This document shows positions 1 through 8,989 of a stretch of 57,212 nt of DNA, in pieces. A program made the translations under genes and the position numbers. The DNA is from CAZUMW01 sp964621615 (GTDB lineage: Bacteria > Desulfobacterota > WTBG01 > CAIYCZ01 > CAIRTM01): positions 1 through 57,212 of the forward strand of contig CAZUMW010000031.1 of assembly GCA_964621615.1 (NCBI GenBank). The letters are read 5' to 3'. The notes under the pieces are model-generated. The model was not told the DNA's origin. It searched no databases and saw only the letters and a program-made list of their open reading frames with translations. Position 1 is the stretch's first letter. Every line of letters starts with the position of its first letter.

Positions 1-121
1 CAATATTAAGTTTTTTCAAATAGTTATCAATCTGGACTTTTTACGGAGCCATCAAAAATTAACTTTGAGCAAAAATATTATGCAAGCTTATATGCAAAGA
101 TAAAACAGTAATCTGTAGCGG

Positions 122-1471
122 TCATACAGTGTCAGGCATGATCATGTCCACGCGGTTTCGGCCGTTGTGCTTGGCACGGTAGAGTGCATCGTCTGCCCGT
201 TTCAGCAGCTGTTCTTCAGAATCACGTGCGCACATAGATGTCACCCCGCAGCTGACTGTCACCTGAGGCACAGCGCTGAATGCGTGCTGTGCTGTGATGC
301 TGCAGATTCGCTCTGCGAGCTGCAGCGTGCCGCTTTTGTCGGTCATGCTGCACAGGATCATGAACTCCTCACCCCCCCAGCGGGAGAAGGTGTCGGTATC
401 GCGTATTATTTCGTTTACAAGAAAGGTCAGATCTTTCAGTACCGCATCGCCTGCATCATGGCCGCGTGTGTCGTTGATCTGCTTGAAATGATCTATGTCA
501 AACATAATCAGGCCGGCGGGAGTGCCGTAGCGGTTAACCTGCTGTGTTTCACGTCGAAGCTCATCCATGAACTTAGCCCGGTTGTAGAGGCCGGTGAGCG
601 GATCGGTAACGGAAAGGCGCTCAAGCTCTGCTTCCCAGAGCTTTCTCTGAGTGATGTCAACATGAGTGCCGGTCATGCGAACGGGCGTTCCGTTCCGGTC
701 TCGCCCGGTTACTTTGCCGCTGTCATGCACCCAGCACCAGGTTCCGTCTTTGCGCAAAAGGCGATGCTCGCTGCGGTAGCGGTCAGTTGTGCCCGACAGG
801 TGATCGTCGATCAGCTGTTTCACGCTCTCCCGTTCATCGGGATGGATAAGCTGCTGCCGCTCCTGGATTGACGGGGTAATTTCCCCGGGCTCGTAGCCGA
901 GAAGCCTCTGCCAGCCCTCGCTTAAATAAAGCGATCCCTCAGTGATATTCCAGTCCCAGAGGCCCGCCCCGGTACCCTCAAGGGCAAGCTGCAGCCGGAG
1001 CCGGCTGTGCTCAAGAGATTCCTCGAGCTGCTTGCGCTCGGTGAAATCGTTTTGTATTGCAGTGAAGTGCGTTATCTCGCCGCGCTCGTCGAGAACCGGG
1101 GTTATTATTTGGAACGCATAATAGAGATCGCCGCTTTTTTTCCGGTTTACCACCTCCTCGGTCCACGGTTTGCCTGCGAGAATTGTTTTCCAGAGAGTGC
1201 GGTAATAGACATCAGGCATGCAGCCGGATTTTAAAAGGTTCGGTGTGCTTCCCAGTGCCTCAGCAGCGGTATATCCGGTAATGCGCTCAAAGCTGGGGTT
1301 GACAAACTCGATAATGCCGTTTTTGTCGGTAATATAAAAAACATGTTCCGCCTGCAGAACGGCGTTACGGAAAATATCAAGCTCCCGCTGCAGACTGAGG
1401 CATTCTTCGCGGCATTCTGAAAGGCTCTCAGAAGGGGAGGGAGTATCCTTTTCTGAAGATTTCTTTCCCAT
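122..1471 (-). CDS. PAS-PAS-GGDEF diguanylate cyclase
   Basis: Predicted cytosolic sensor that makes cyclic di-GMP from two GTP. The 449-residue protein has no membrane segment. Two PAS domains come first: about 35-150, with the classic FVNPSFERITGY stretch, and about 160-275, a PAS_3-like fold ending in DITQRK. The GGDEF domain covers about 285-445. The active-site loop is GGEEF at 366-370, and an RxxD inhibitory site (R357, D360) lies exactly five residues before it, so both catalysis and product inhibition look intact. The ligand of the PAS domains cannot be read from sequence. The ATG at 1471 has no strong ribosome site. The gene stands alone, divergent from the lipoprotein gene and near the flagellar genes, which suggests but does not prove a motility or biofilm role. 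Confidence 0.93.
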   Translation of the reverse strand: MGKKSSEKDTPSPSESLSECREECLSLQRELDIFRNAVLQAEHVFYITDKNGIIEFVNPSFERITGYTAAEALGSTPNLLKSGCMPDVYYRTLWKTILAGKPWTEEVVNRKKSGDLYYAFQIITPVLDERGEITHFTAIQNDFTERKQLEESLEHSRLRLQLALEGTGAGLWDWNITEGSLYLSEGWQRLLGYEPGEITPSIQERQQLIHPDERESVKQLIDDHLSGTTDRYRSEHRLLRKDGTWCWVHDSGKVTGRDRNGTPVRMTGTHVDITQRKLWEAELERLSVTDPLTGLYNRAKFMDELRRETQQVNRYGTPAGLIMFDIDHFKQINDTRGHDAGDAVLKDLTFLVNEIIRDTDTFSRWGGEEFMILCSMTDKSGTLQLAERICSITAQHAFSAVPQVTVSCGVTSMCARDSEEQLLKRADDALYRAKHNGRNRVDMIMPDTV

Positions 1472-1833
1472 GGGAATAGTGACTATTCTGTCCCAGCTAA
1501 TTACTGTATGGGTAAATTCCCGGCTCTGCTTTGCAATTCAAGAAAAATCACTCCCGTCCTCCCTTTTATACGAACGGGAGGAGACATCCTTGTTCCCCTC
1601 TTTGGAAAAGCCCTGAGCCTGCCGAAGGGAGGGGTTAGGGGGGATTTTTTTACGCATTATTGCCGGACACGCTTCGCTGTGTCCGAGCCTACGACTATTC
1701 TCTTAACACAGGAATAATCCTTATACAACATTTGTTGGTAGATTGAAGGAATTTATGATTATGATATATACTATATTTGTGCTAGAATTAATTTATATAG
1801 CGATATACTTACATTAAACATTAGAAAGACAAT
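1472..1833. repeat. Intergenic stretch with repeat-like inverted elements
   Basis: No credible gene lies here; a 69-codon frame at 1508-1717 is made of repeat-like bases. Visible structure: an inverted pair CTCCCGT (1551-1557) and ACGGGAG (1574-1580); a purine/pyrimidine-biased block (about 1590-1648) that on the minus strand reads TCCCCCCTAACCCC followed later by CAAAGAGGGG; between these arms a CCTTCGGCAGGCTCAGG motif (about 1613-1630); and a 7-bp stem CGGACAC/GTGTCCG at 1664-1685. Such GC-rich inverted elements are familiar as dispersed intergenic repeats in environmental proteobacteria. A promoter for the lipoprotein gene must lie in the AT-rich part after 1720, but I cannot pick one box pair with confidence. 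Confidence 0.5.
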
Positions 1834-3741
1834 ATGAAAAAGCTGCCGCTTACCACACTCGTTCCGGCTGTGATGCTTTTTCTGTGTGCTTCATGCTATT
1901 GGAAACCCGGCGTAACCATAACAGCCCCGGACAACGCTACAGCGTATGACACCGGAAGCCACATTCGGTTATCGGCACGGATATATGAGCCCGACGGCGC
2001 TATAGCGCAGGTTCGGTGGGTTTCAAGCCGTGACGGCCTTTTGTCGAAGGCTGTTTTTAACGATAACGGCACTACGGCACAGACAGGGTTTACAACGTCG
2101 GCGCTTTCACCGGGTATACATGATATATACTGCTTTGCCTACGGAAGCCAGCGGCTGCTTTCCGGTGATTGTGTGACGATTACGATCGGCACCGACAATC
2201 AGTCAGATGATGCCTATATAATACTGGCCAGCCCGCTTGACGGGTGGGGCTTTAATGAAGGGGATTCGGTGCGGCTGTATGCCGAAGCCGGCCTGCCGGG
2301 GCTCAAAGACGGAGTCGATGAAGAGGATCTGGTGTGGAGCTCAGATTATGCCGGAACCATCGGGGCCGGCTTCGAGCTGACCACAAAAAGCTTTTCCGCC
2401 GGGACGCACGCCATTACCGCAGCCGTAACGGCCGATGATCAGGAGGAAGTATCCGCCTCGGTTACCATTTCAGTGTACCGGCAGGACACACCTGTTACGA
2501 CAACGGTTCCGGAGACCACAACCAGTATGCCGGCCGGCGAAACCACCACAACAAGCATTGCCGGTTCCGTCTTCACAACAACAACATCCGCTTCAGCCGC
2601 TGCGACAACAAGCATCTCCGGATCGGAAACCTCTTCGACAACCACGACTGCGCGCCAGTTTGACTGTCCGCCCGATGCCCCGATCGGCTGTGTTGATCCT
2701 GACTACGATCCCGATCAGTACTGGTGCTGTGAAGTAGATACCACCTGCGGGAAAGTCGTGTGTGAAAACGGCAATTGCAAGGGCACCTGTATTCCGCTGT
2801 CAGACAACGATACATCCACAACAACGTCGGTCGTATCGACCACAACAACCTCCGCTGCACCCGAACGGACAACCCTGTATGTGAGCCCGGATGAGGAATC
2901 CGATCTGCTGTTTTACATACACCACCGGGACGGCACGAAGATGTTTTATAACGGGTCTGCCGGTCAGAGCGGGATGGCTCTCAGCTTTGTTTCATCAGAT
3001 GCAGGAAACGCTGTTATCTTCAGCGATGATTTTTATCCGGTTCAGTGGATTATGGAGGGCTTTTCCGCTGCGGTATATCTGACCGGGGAGGAGGAGTACC
3101 TTGATCCGCACAATGCCTATCATGAAGTTACCGACGGAAGTGAATTTGCTTCATACACGCTTGATATCTATCCCGATGATTTGTCCGCCATACTGACACA
3201 AATGGAGGAAAAGACCGGGGAGGAGTTCCCGGATGCGGCAGAATTTTTAACAAACTACGGTATCGACAGCTTCAGCGAGCTGACGACACTGGCTAAACAG
3301 GCGGGAAGCGATCAGGCGCGCTATATAGCAGCCGCTGCAGCATTCGGCGCCGCTGCGAGCTATCTCAGCATGGAAGCGGCAGATGCGGCATCCGCCCGGG
3401 CATTCGGAGGGCGCATTACCATATGCTCACCGCTGAAACCAATAATACAGTATCACATGAAGTTTTTAGCATCACTTCTTTCAAGCAAATTCAACGATGA
3501 GTTCGGCCCCCAGCCGCCGACCGATCCCGACGACCCCGGGGTTGAGGTCCAGCTGTGCCGCGGCCAGTCAAGCATCAGTCAGATCTGCCACTACATGTTT
3601 TTCAGGCCGTCTTATCCCGGCAGTGCAGGCCCCTGTGTGGATTTGTGTGTAACCTCAATGAAATGCTTTACCGATATCTGCATGCCCATGACCCTGTCCA
3701 CCCAGTCTGCTGAAGACTTCAAGGGCCATTTCTATAATTAA
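1834..3741 (+). CDS. Thr-rich, cysteine-rich lipoprotein of unknown function
   Basis: I do not recognise a family for the whole 635-residue protein. It starts with a lipoprotein-type signal peptide (two Lys, hydrophobic core, then LCAS-C with Cys21; the -3 position is Cys, so the lipobox is atypical). Two Ig-like beta-sandwich segments follow (about 28-118 and 128-215). Then come a Thr/Ser-rich linker (about 218-275, many TTT runs), a small module with about ten cysteines (about 276-325), a second Thr-rich linker (about 327-350) and a roughly 285-residue C-terminal domain with an Ala-rich helix and a late cluster of cysteines. The linkers resemble those of secreted multi-domain proteins. A surface or periplasmic binding role is an inference. 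It stands alone between the cyclase and the flagellar genes. Confidence 0.72.
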   Translation: MKKLPLTTLVPAVMLFLCASCYWKPGVTITAPDNATAYDTGSHIRLSARIYEPDGAIAQVRWVSSRDGLLSKAVFNDNGTTAQTGFTTSALSPGIHDIYCFAYGSQRLLSGDCVTITIGTDNQSDDAYIILASPLDGWGFNEGDSVRLYAEAGLPGLKDGVDEEDLVWSSDYAGTIGAGFELTTKSFSAGTHAITAAVTADDQEEVSASVTISVYRQDTPVTTTVPETTTSMPAGETTTTSIAGSVFTTTTSASAAATTSISGSETSSTTTTARQFDCPPDAPIGCVDPDYDPDQYWCCEVDTTCGKVVCENGNCKGTCIPLSDNDTSTTTSVVSTTTTSAAPERTTLYVSPDEESDLLFYIHHRDGTKMFYNGSAGQSGMALSFVSSDAGNAVIFSDDFYPVQWIMEGFSAAVYLTGEEEYLDPHNAYHEVTDGSEFASYTLDIYPDDLSAILTQMEEKTGEEFPDAAEFLTNYGIDSFSELTTLAKQAGSDQARYIAAAAAFGAAASYLSMEAADAASARAFGGRITICSPLKPIIQYHMKFLASLLSSKFNDEFGPQPPTDPDDPGVEVQLCRGQSSISQICHYMFFRPSYPGSAGPCVDLCVTSMKCFTDICMPMTLSTQSAEDFKGHFYN

Positions 3742-3980
3742 TCTCCAAAGCATGCCGTTTTGTTGAATTAAGCACGATATAGAGAAAACCATTCCGTTTG
3801 CCTCTGCAAAGTCTTCTTAGCAAAAGGGCAAAATATTCCCTGTCAGTTATTATCCAGTCCAGAGCATACGCTGCGACGAGCGGCCGGTAGCGGTGTGCAA
3901 TTTTAAAATAATAAGCTAAAACAAATACATAAATAAAACACCCCGGATTGTTTCTCCTCTTTCAGCCGCCCGGTTAACAA

Positions 3981-3996
3981 TGGCATGCATTTTGAT
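3981..3996 (+). promoter_or_regulatory. Sigma54-like -24/-12 element before flgF
   Basis: The sequence TGGCATGCATTTTGAT fits the sigma54 pattern TGGCAYRNNNNTTGCW at every defined position except one: the -12 C is A. Spacing between the GG and the TTG is exact. It lies 40 nt before the flgF ATG, so a transcript would start near 4006-4008. Sigma54 control of early or middle flagellar genes is well known in proteobacteria. The missing -12 C makes this a candidate only. The rest of 3742-4035 shows no gene. Confidence 0.42.
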
Positions 3997-4035
3997 TGTA
4001 AGAGAAAGCGGAACACCGCACTGGGAGAAACGAAA

Positions 4036-4803
4036 ATGCATCCGGGAATATATATTTCATTATCAGGAGCGAAGCTCCAGGAACTGCGGCTTGACCTGAC
4101 GGCGAACAATCTTGCAAATGCCAACACCGCCGGGTTCAAATCTGAAAAAATATGCTCACGCTCCTTTACCTTCGACCTCCAGAGCGCTATGGCAGGCGCC
4201 ATTCCCTCTGAAGATACAGCCCCTCCAGACAATGACCTGACACCCTACCGCGGCACATACACGAAAACCGCTTTTGTCGGAACCGATTTTACCCAGGGGG
4301 ATCACAAATTTACCGGAAATCCATTCAATATTTCCCTGAACGGCCCCGGATTTATCGCTGTTGAAACACCGCAGGGAACCCGCTATACGCGGCACGGGTG
4401 TTTCGAGCTCAACAGCGACGGAGAGCTTGTTACCAATGAGGGATACCCGGTTAAGGGCCGCGGCCTGAGCGATCTCGGCGAGGGCCTGTTCAGCGTTGAT
4501 ACGACGGGAAATGTGCTCATAGACGGCGATCGTGCCGGAGAAATAGAAATAGTCGAGTTTGAGAATCCCAAAGTTGCTCTGCAAAAAGAGGGCCATACGC
4601 TGTTTGCCCCGACCGGCGAGCAGCGGGCCCGTGATGCCGACAATACGGTGGTAAAGCAGGGCTACGAGGAGCTGCCCAATATCAGCGTGGTAACGGAGAT
4701 GGTCAATATGATCGAACTGAACCGGCTGTATGAGGCGTATCAGAAAAGCATTACCGCCATAGATGAAAGCACGGAAAAAATTATTAATGAGGTTGCTGAT
4801 TAA
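4036..4803 (+). CDS. flgF: Flagellar basal-body rod protein FlgF
   Basis: Proximal rod subunit of the flagellar basal body in the periplasm. The 255-residue product has the N-terminal rod-protein signature LTANNLANANTAGFK near residue 20 and the C-terminal SVVTEMVNMIELNRLYEAYQ helix shared by rod, hook and hook-associated proteins. Its length matches FlgF (about 250). An in-frame upstream ATG at 3985 exists, but the start at 4036 has GGGAGAAA about six bases before it and gives the normal family N-terminus. It is the first gene of a same-strand flagellar run and is followed 17 nt later by flgG. The two are paralogs; FlgF is assigned by order and by its more divergent sequence. Confidence 0.92.
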   Translation: MHPGIYISLSGAKLQELRLDLTANNLANANTAGFKSEKICSRSFTFDLQSAMAGAIPSEDTAPPDNDLTPYRGTYTKTAFVGTDFTQGDHKFTGNPFNISLNGPGFIAVETPQGTRYTRHGCFELNSDGELVTNEGYPVKGRGLSDLGEGLFSVDTTGNVLIDGDRAGEIEIVEFENPKVALQKEGHTLFAPTGEQRARDADNTVVKQGYEELPNISVVTEMVNMIELNRLYEAYQKSITAIDESTEKIINEVAD

Positions 4804-4820
4804 ATCATGAGGAGGACGGC

Positions 4821-5609
4821 ATGATACGAGCACTGTGGACCGCTGCAACGGGCATGCACGCCCAGCAGACCAATATTGACGTCATATCCAACAACCTGGC
4901 AAATGTCAACACCGCCGGGTTCAAGCGCGGGCGGGCCGATTTTCAGGACCTGCTGTATCAGACGCTCAGGCTTGCCGGCACCACCTCCTCGAGCGGAACC
5001 GAGGTGCCGACCGGCATTCAGGTAGGGCACGGGGTAAAAACCGCTGCAGTACAGAAGATATTTCTGCAGGGGGACTTTATGCAGACACAAAACGAGCTTG
5101 ATTTGACCATAGAGGGGAAGGGCTTTTTTCAGATACTCCGCCCGGATGGGGAAATAGCATATACCCGCTCGGGATCGTTTAAGCTTGACAGCGACGGACG
5201 GGTCGTAACCGCAGACGGCTATCCGCTGGAGCCCGAAATAACCGTTCCCGACGACACCGTTAATATTACGGTGGGCCCGAGCGGTACTGTATCGGTTCTT
5301 CAGGCAGGGGATACAGAGGCAACTGAAATGGGCGACATCGAGCTGGCGATGTTTTCCAATCAGGCGGGGCTGAAAAATGTCGGTAAAAACCTGTACCTCA
5401 CGACAGATGCATCCGGGGACCCGACGACCGGCACCCCCGGCGAGGACGGGTTCGGTACAATCGCCCAGGGATTTCTTGAAATGTCGAACGTGAGCGTTGT
5501 CGAGGAAATGGTAAACATGATTACCAGTCAGCGGGCATATGAGATTAACTCGAAAGTTATTCAAACCTCTGATGATATGCTGCAGACGGCAAATCATCTG
5601 AAGCGGTAG
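4821..5609 (+). CDS. flgG: Flagellar distal rod protein FlgG
   Basis: Builds the distal rod that crosses the peptidoglycan and outer-membrane rings. The 262-residue protein has the usual FlgG length and the near-invariant N-terminus MIRALWTAATGMHAQQ, followed by VISNNLANVNTAGFKR and a C-terminal VEEMVNMITSQRAYEINSK. A perfect AGGAGG lies seven bases before the ATG. It sits between flgF and flgA, the classical order. Nothing unusual is seen. Confidence 0.97.
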   Translation: MIRALWTAATGMHAQQTNIDVISNNLANVNTAGFKRGRADFQDLLYQTLRLAGTTSSSGTEVPTGIQVGHGVKTAAVQKIFLQGDFMQTQNELDLTIEGKGFFQILRPDGEIAYTRSGSFKLDSDGRVVTADGYPLEPEITVPDDTVNITVGPSGTVSVLQAGDTEATEMGDIELAMFSNQAGLKNVGKNLYLTTDASGDPTTGTPGEDGFGTIAQGFLEMSNVSVVEEMVNMITSQRAYEINSKVIQTSDDMLQTANHLKR

Positions 5610-5617
5610 CGTGTGAT

Positions 5618-6598
5618 ATGAAGAAGGCCTGTATCTACATAGGTGTTGTAACAGCGTTGCTGAGCGCAGCTTTTCTTGTGCTGCCATCCCGAACAGGAGC
5701 TCAGTCAAACGCCCTGAGTATCGATGAGGATGCAGTTGTGTCCGGAAGCGATATTACGCTCGGCGACATAGCCACCATAGAGGGTGATCTGGGCTTTATA
5801 ACACGTGCCGAAAATATCGTTGTCGGCAGCGCTCCGCTGCCCGGACGGAAGCGCTCGGTCAAGCGCCCGCTGATAGAGGCCCGGCTTCGACAGCACGACA
5901 TAAACCCCCGAGTGGTGCGCATATCATGCCCTGAGGAGTTCACGGTCACCACCGCCTACCGGTCCTTTTCCGTAGAGGAAATACAGAATATGACCAGAGA
6001 CTATATTCTTGCCCATATGCCGTGGGACAGAGATATGGTCGAGATAAGCGGCTTTATCTGTGAGCCTGTTCGGGTGCCGACAGGCAGCATCGACATTCGC
6101 TTCGAGCCCAACCCGAATGAAAATTATCGCGGAAGATTTACCGCTCATATGGTTTTCGGGGTGGATGGACAGGATGCGGAGCAACAGCGGGTTTCTGCAT
6201 ATATTACGGTGGTTGCCCCGGTCGCTGTCGCGCGCAGGAAAATTGAGCGGCATGAGGTTGTTGAGCGGGATGATTTCACGATGAAGCCTCACGATATTAC
6301 TCATTTTGCCGGCACGCCGGTAATGGATGCCTCTGACATTGCGGGGATGCGGACAAAGGGGCGCATACGGGATTCAGAGGTGCTGAAGCTGGATTTTTTT
6401 GAAAAGGCGCCGCTTGTCTATCGCGGGGAAATTGTCCGGCTTGTGGTCGAAACCGATTTTTTTCACATAAGCGCACCCGGCGAAGTTCTTGAGGACGGCT
6501 GCATCGGTGAAACGGTCAAGGTAAGCAATCTGAGCTCTGATAAAAAGGTGTATGGAACGGTCCGGGGGCGAAAGCATATAGAGGTGAGCTACAAATGA
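5618..6598 (+). CDS. flgA: Flagellar P-ring assembly chaperone FlgA
   Basis: Periplasmic chaperone for assembly of the FlgI P-ring. The 326-residue product begins with a Sec signal peptide (MKKACIYIG, hydrophobic core to about residue 27). The C-terminal half (about 200-326) is the SAF/ChapFlgA domain, with VARRKIERHEVVERDDF and a final SSDKKVYGTVRGRKHIEV typical of FlgA. The N-terminal half is longer than in enteric FlgA (about 219 residues), as is common outside gammaproteobacteria. Its stop overlaps the flgH start (ATGA), which suggests translational coupling. Confidence 0.93.
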   Translation: MKKACIYIGVVTALLSAAFLVLPSRTGAQSNALSIDEDAVVSGSDITLGDIATIEGDLGFITRAENIVVGSAPLPGRKRSVKRPLIEARLRQHDINPRVVRISCPEEFTVTTAYRSFSVEEIQNMTRDYILAHMPWDRDMVEISGFICEPVRVPTGSIDIRFEPNPNENYRGRFTAHMVFGVDGQDAEQQRVSAYITVVAPVAVARRKIERHEVVERDDFTMKPHDITHFAGTPVMDASDIAGMRTKGRIRDSEVLKLDFFEKAPLVYRGEIVRLVVETDFFHISAPGEVLEDGCIGETVKVSNLSSDKKVYGTVRGRKHIEVSYK

Positions 6599-7389
6599 AA
6601 GGCGCAGCACAGCATATCGTCATTCTGGTACTGACAGCCGCCGCGGGCATGTCCCTTTTGCAGGGGTGCACCATGCTGCGATTGCCGGGACGGCAGGCAG
6701 CGGCCGGGACAGATGAAAGCGTCAGAACCGCGGATGATTTTTCCGACCGGTCCGCACGCGCCTATGTGCCGATTGAAAACCCGTATGAAGGATCCCTGTG
6801 GTCGCCGCACAACTCGAGGGCGTTTTTGTTCTCAGACAACAAGGCCAGGAATATCAACGATATTATTATGGTCAGGATAATGGAAAGCACCGATGCCTCC
6901 AGAAACGCCTCAACGCAGCTGTCCCGTAACGCGGAGATGGATTCAAGCATAACCAAATTTTTCGGCTCCCCGCTGGATTTCGGACTGGATAACCTGTGGG
7001 GGAAGAAAACAGGCGCAGCTACCGCCGATGCACGGACAAAGCAGCCCTTCAGCCCTGAGCTGAGCACGAATTCGGAAAATGCATACAACGGCTCCGGCGC
7101 CACAATCCGAAAGGACAGCCTGGTTGCCACCATATCGGCTAAAGTGTGCGATGTGTTTCCCAACGGGAATCTTCTTATCAGGGGGAACCGGGAGGTAACC
7201 ATAAACGAGGAAAAGCAACTTATCAGCCTGTCGGGTATCGTGAGGCCGGAGGATATATCCCCTGACAATACCATCATATCCACCGCTATCGCGGATGCAA
7301 AGATAAGCATTGTCGGTAAGGGGGTCATTGCCGACAAGCAGAACCCGGGATACGGACACCGGCTGTTTGACGTAATCTGGCCGTTTTAA
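6595..7389 (+). CDS. flgH: Flagellar L-ring lipoprotein FlgH
   Basis: Outer-membrane ring subunit that lets the rod turn in the lipopolysaccharide layer. The 264-residue protein has a type II signal peptide with lipobox LLQGC (Cys25). The mature part carries the FlgH hallmarks: SLWSPHNSRAFLFSDNKARNIND near residue 65, IMVRIMESTDASR, and the C-terminal block NLLIRGNREVTINEEKQ then LSGIVRPEDISPDNTI. Its presence with FlgI shows a diderm envelope. It overlaps flgA by four bases and is followed closely by flgI. Confidence 0.96.
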   Translation: MKGAAQHIVILVLTAAAGMSLLQGCTMLRLPGRQAAAGTDESVRTADDFSDRSARAYVPIENPYEGSLWSPHNSRAFLFSDNKARNINDIIMVRIMESTDASRNASTQLSRNAEMDSSITKFFGSPLDFGLDNLWGKKTGAATADARTKQPFSPELSTNSENAYNGSGATIRKDSLVATISAKVCDVFPNGNLLIRGNREVTINEEKQLISLSGIVRPEDISPDNTIISTAIADAKISIVGKGVIADKQNPGYGHRLFDVIWPF

Positions 7390-7399
7390 GGTGATGTAC

Positions 7400-8503
7400 A
7401 TGAGCGCTCGACAGATCATAGCTTTTTTCTGCATACTGTTTTTTACCGGCGTTCCAGCCGCTGAGGCTATACGCATCAAGGACGTCGCATCGATAAAAGG
7501 CGTGCGCAAAAATCAGCTTGTCGGCTACGGCATTGTTGTGGGGCTTGACGGAACCGGAGACGATGACAAAACGGAATTCACATTTCAAAGCCTTGCGAGC
7601 ATGCTTGAAAAAATGGGCATCGTGGTCGACCCGGAGGAGGTCGACATCGACAATGTCGCTGCTGCGATGGTAACCGCGGATCTGCCGCCGTTTTCCAAAG
7701 TCGGCTCGCGGATCGACGTTGTGGTTTCTGCAATCGGCAACTCGGAAAGCCTTCAGGGGGGCACCCTGATCATGACCCCGCTCAAGGCGGCGGACGGCAA
7801 TGTGTATGCTGTCGCTCAGGGGCCGATTTCCATAGGCGGTTTTGCTTTTGCCGGTGCTGCGGGGGGCGGGGTGCAGAAAAACCACCCCACCGTGGGGCAG
7901 ATACCGGGGGGCGCAATCATCGAGAAAGAAGTTCCGGTCGATCTCAACCTAAAGGAAAACCTTAACATATCATTGTATAAGCCTGATTTCACAACAAGTT
8001 TACGCATGGCGGAGGCAATCAAAAAGAACATACCGGGAACCATGGCGCTTGCTGTTGATGCAGGAACGGTGCGCGTTACGGTGCCGCCTGGCTACAGCGA
8101 TAATGTTGTGCAGTTTATCGCAAGCGTTGAAAAGATCGATGTGCGGCCTGACAGCGTTGCCAGAGTTGTCCTCAATGAGCGTACGGGGACGGTTGTTATG
8201 GGTGAAAAGGTGCGCATATCGACCGTTGCCGTATCGCACGGGAATTTGAGCATTATTGTTAAGGAGCAGCCTGCCGTTTCTCAGCCGCTGCCGTTTTCTC
8301 AGGGCGAAACCGTTGTGGTGCCGCGCACCGAGATAGAGGTCGAGGAGCAGGAGGCGAACCTACTGCTTCTGCCCGAGGGGCCGAGCATCGGCGATGTTAT
8401 ACGGGCGCTTAATGCAATCGGGGTGTCGCCGCGCGATTTGATTGCCATTATTCAGGCGATCAAAGCCGCGGGAGCATTGCATGCAGAGCTTGAAATCATA
8501 TAA
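7400..8503 (+). CDS. flgI: Flagellar P-ring protein FlgI
   Basis: Subunit of the peptidoglycan-level bushing around the rod. The sequence starts with a Sec signal peptide (cleavage probably after PAAEA) and continues RIKDVASIKGVRKNQLVGYG and VGLDGTGDD, the classic FlgI opening. The C-terminus GVSPRDLIAIIQAIKAAGALHAELEII is also diagnostic. Three in-frame starts lie close together (GTG 7391, ATG 7394, ATG 7400); I chose 7400 because AAGGTGA at 7388-7394 is correctly spaced for it. Length is 367 residues, normal for the family. It is exported before assembly and depends on FlgA. Confidence 0.96.
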   Translation: MSARQIIAFFCILFFTGVPAAEAIRIKDVASIKGVRKNQLVGYGIVVGLDGTGDDDKTEFTFQSLASMLEKMGIVVDPEEVDIDNVAAAMVTADLPPFSKVGSRIDVVVSAIGNSESLQGGTLIMTPLKAADGNVYAVAQGPISIGGFAFAGAAGGGVQKNHPTVGQIPGGAIIEKEVPVDLNLKENLNISLYKPDFTTSLRMAEAIKKNIPGTMALAVDAGTVRVTVPPGYSDNVVQFIASVEKIDVRPDSVARVVLNERTGTVVMGEKVRISTVAVSHGNLSIIVKEQPAVSQPLPFSQGETVVVPRTEIEVEEQEANLLLLPEGPSIGDVIRALNAIGVSPRDLIAIIQAIKAAGALHAELEII

Positions 8504-8515
8504 GGGGAATACAGC

Positions 8516-8887
8516 ATGAGCATTACAGGACTGCACAGCGCGTATCAGCCGGCACCGCAGGCGGCGCTGGAAACGAACCACGGTCAGCACACCGGCGCTG
8601 AGGCGCAGGATGCCCGGCTTCGCAGGGTTTGTCACGAGTTTGAATCTGTCCTGTTTTCCTGCATGCTCAAATCGATGCGCCAGTCCGTTGACACGTGCGA
8701 TCTTTTTTCAGGCGGGCGGGCGGAAGAGATATATACCTCGCTTCTTGATCAGGAGTATGCCCGGTCGCTGTCCGGCAGCGTTTCCGGGGGGATTGCCGGT
8801 GCGCTGTATACGCAGCTGTCGCCGGGCACGAAGGATGATCCGGGCGCAGAAGCTGCCGGCCGCGAGGGTATTAATATAGCGTATTAA
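8516..8887 (+). CDS. flgJ: FlgJ-like rod-binding protein, N-terminal domain only
   Basis: Scaffold for rod assembly. The 123 residues correspond to the N-terminal rod-binding half of FlgJ: RLRRVCHEFESVLFSCMLKSMR followed by GGRAEEIYTSLLDQEYARSLS. The peptidoglycan hydrolase half found in enteric FlgJ is absent, which is common in deltaproteobacteria, where a separate lytic enzyme must clear the wall. The gene directly follows flgI, the usual place. The first 30 residues and the last 20 are not conserved. Confidence 0.85.
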   Translation: MSITGLHSAYQPAPQAALETNHGQHTGAEAQDARLRRVCHEFESVLFSCMLKSMRQSVDTCDLFSGGRAEEIYTSLLDQEYARSLSGSVSGGIAGALYTQLSPGTKDDPGAEAAGREGINIAY

Positions 8888-8924
8888 CTATAGAAAGGGA
8901 TGTTTCGGGATTAGCTGAAGCGGC

Positions 8925-8952
8925 TAAAGTTTTGCTGGGTTTTTGCCGATAC
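8925..8952 (+). promoter_or_regulatory. Sigma28 (FliA) type promoter before flgM
   Basis: TAAAGTTT at 8925-8932 and GCCGATAC at 8945-8952 match the FliA consensus TAAAGTTT / GCCGATAA almost perfectly, with a 12-nt spacer (consensus 11). It lies 37 nt before the flgM ATG, inside the flagellar run. This would let late genes flgM, flgN, flgK and flgL be transcribed separately once sigma28 is released. Confidence 0.75.
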
Positions 8953-8989
8953 TTATGGTAGATTCAGAGTATCACACGGAGAGAATCAT

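Noticed and set aside
167..871. Plus-strand frame of 234 codons inside the cyclase gene
   Set aside because: It is antisense to the GGDEF/PAS gene, has no family features and no ribosome site; the minus-strand protein is clearly real.
1508..1717. 69-codon frame in the first intergenic stretch
   Set aside because: It is composed of repeat-like inverted sequences and has no recognisable protein features.
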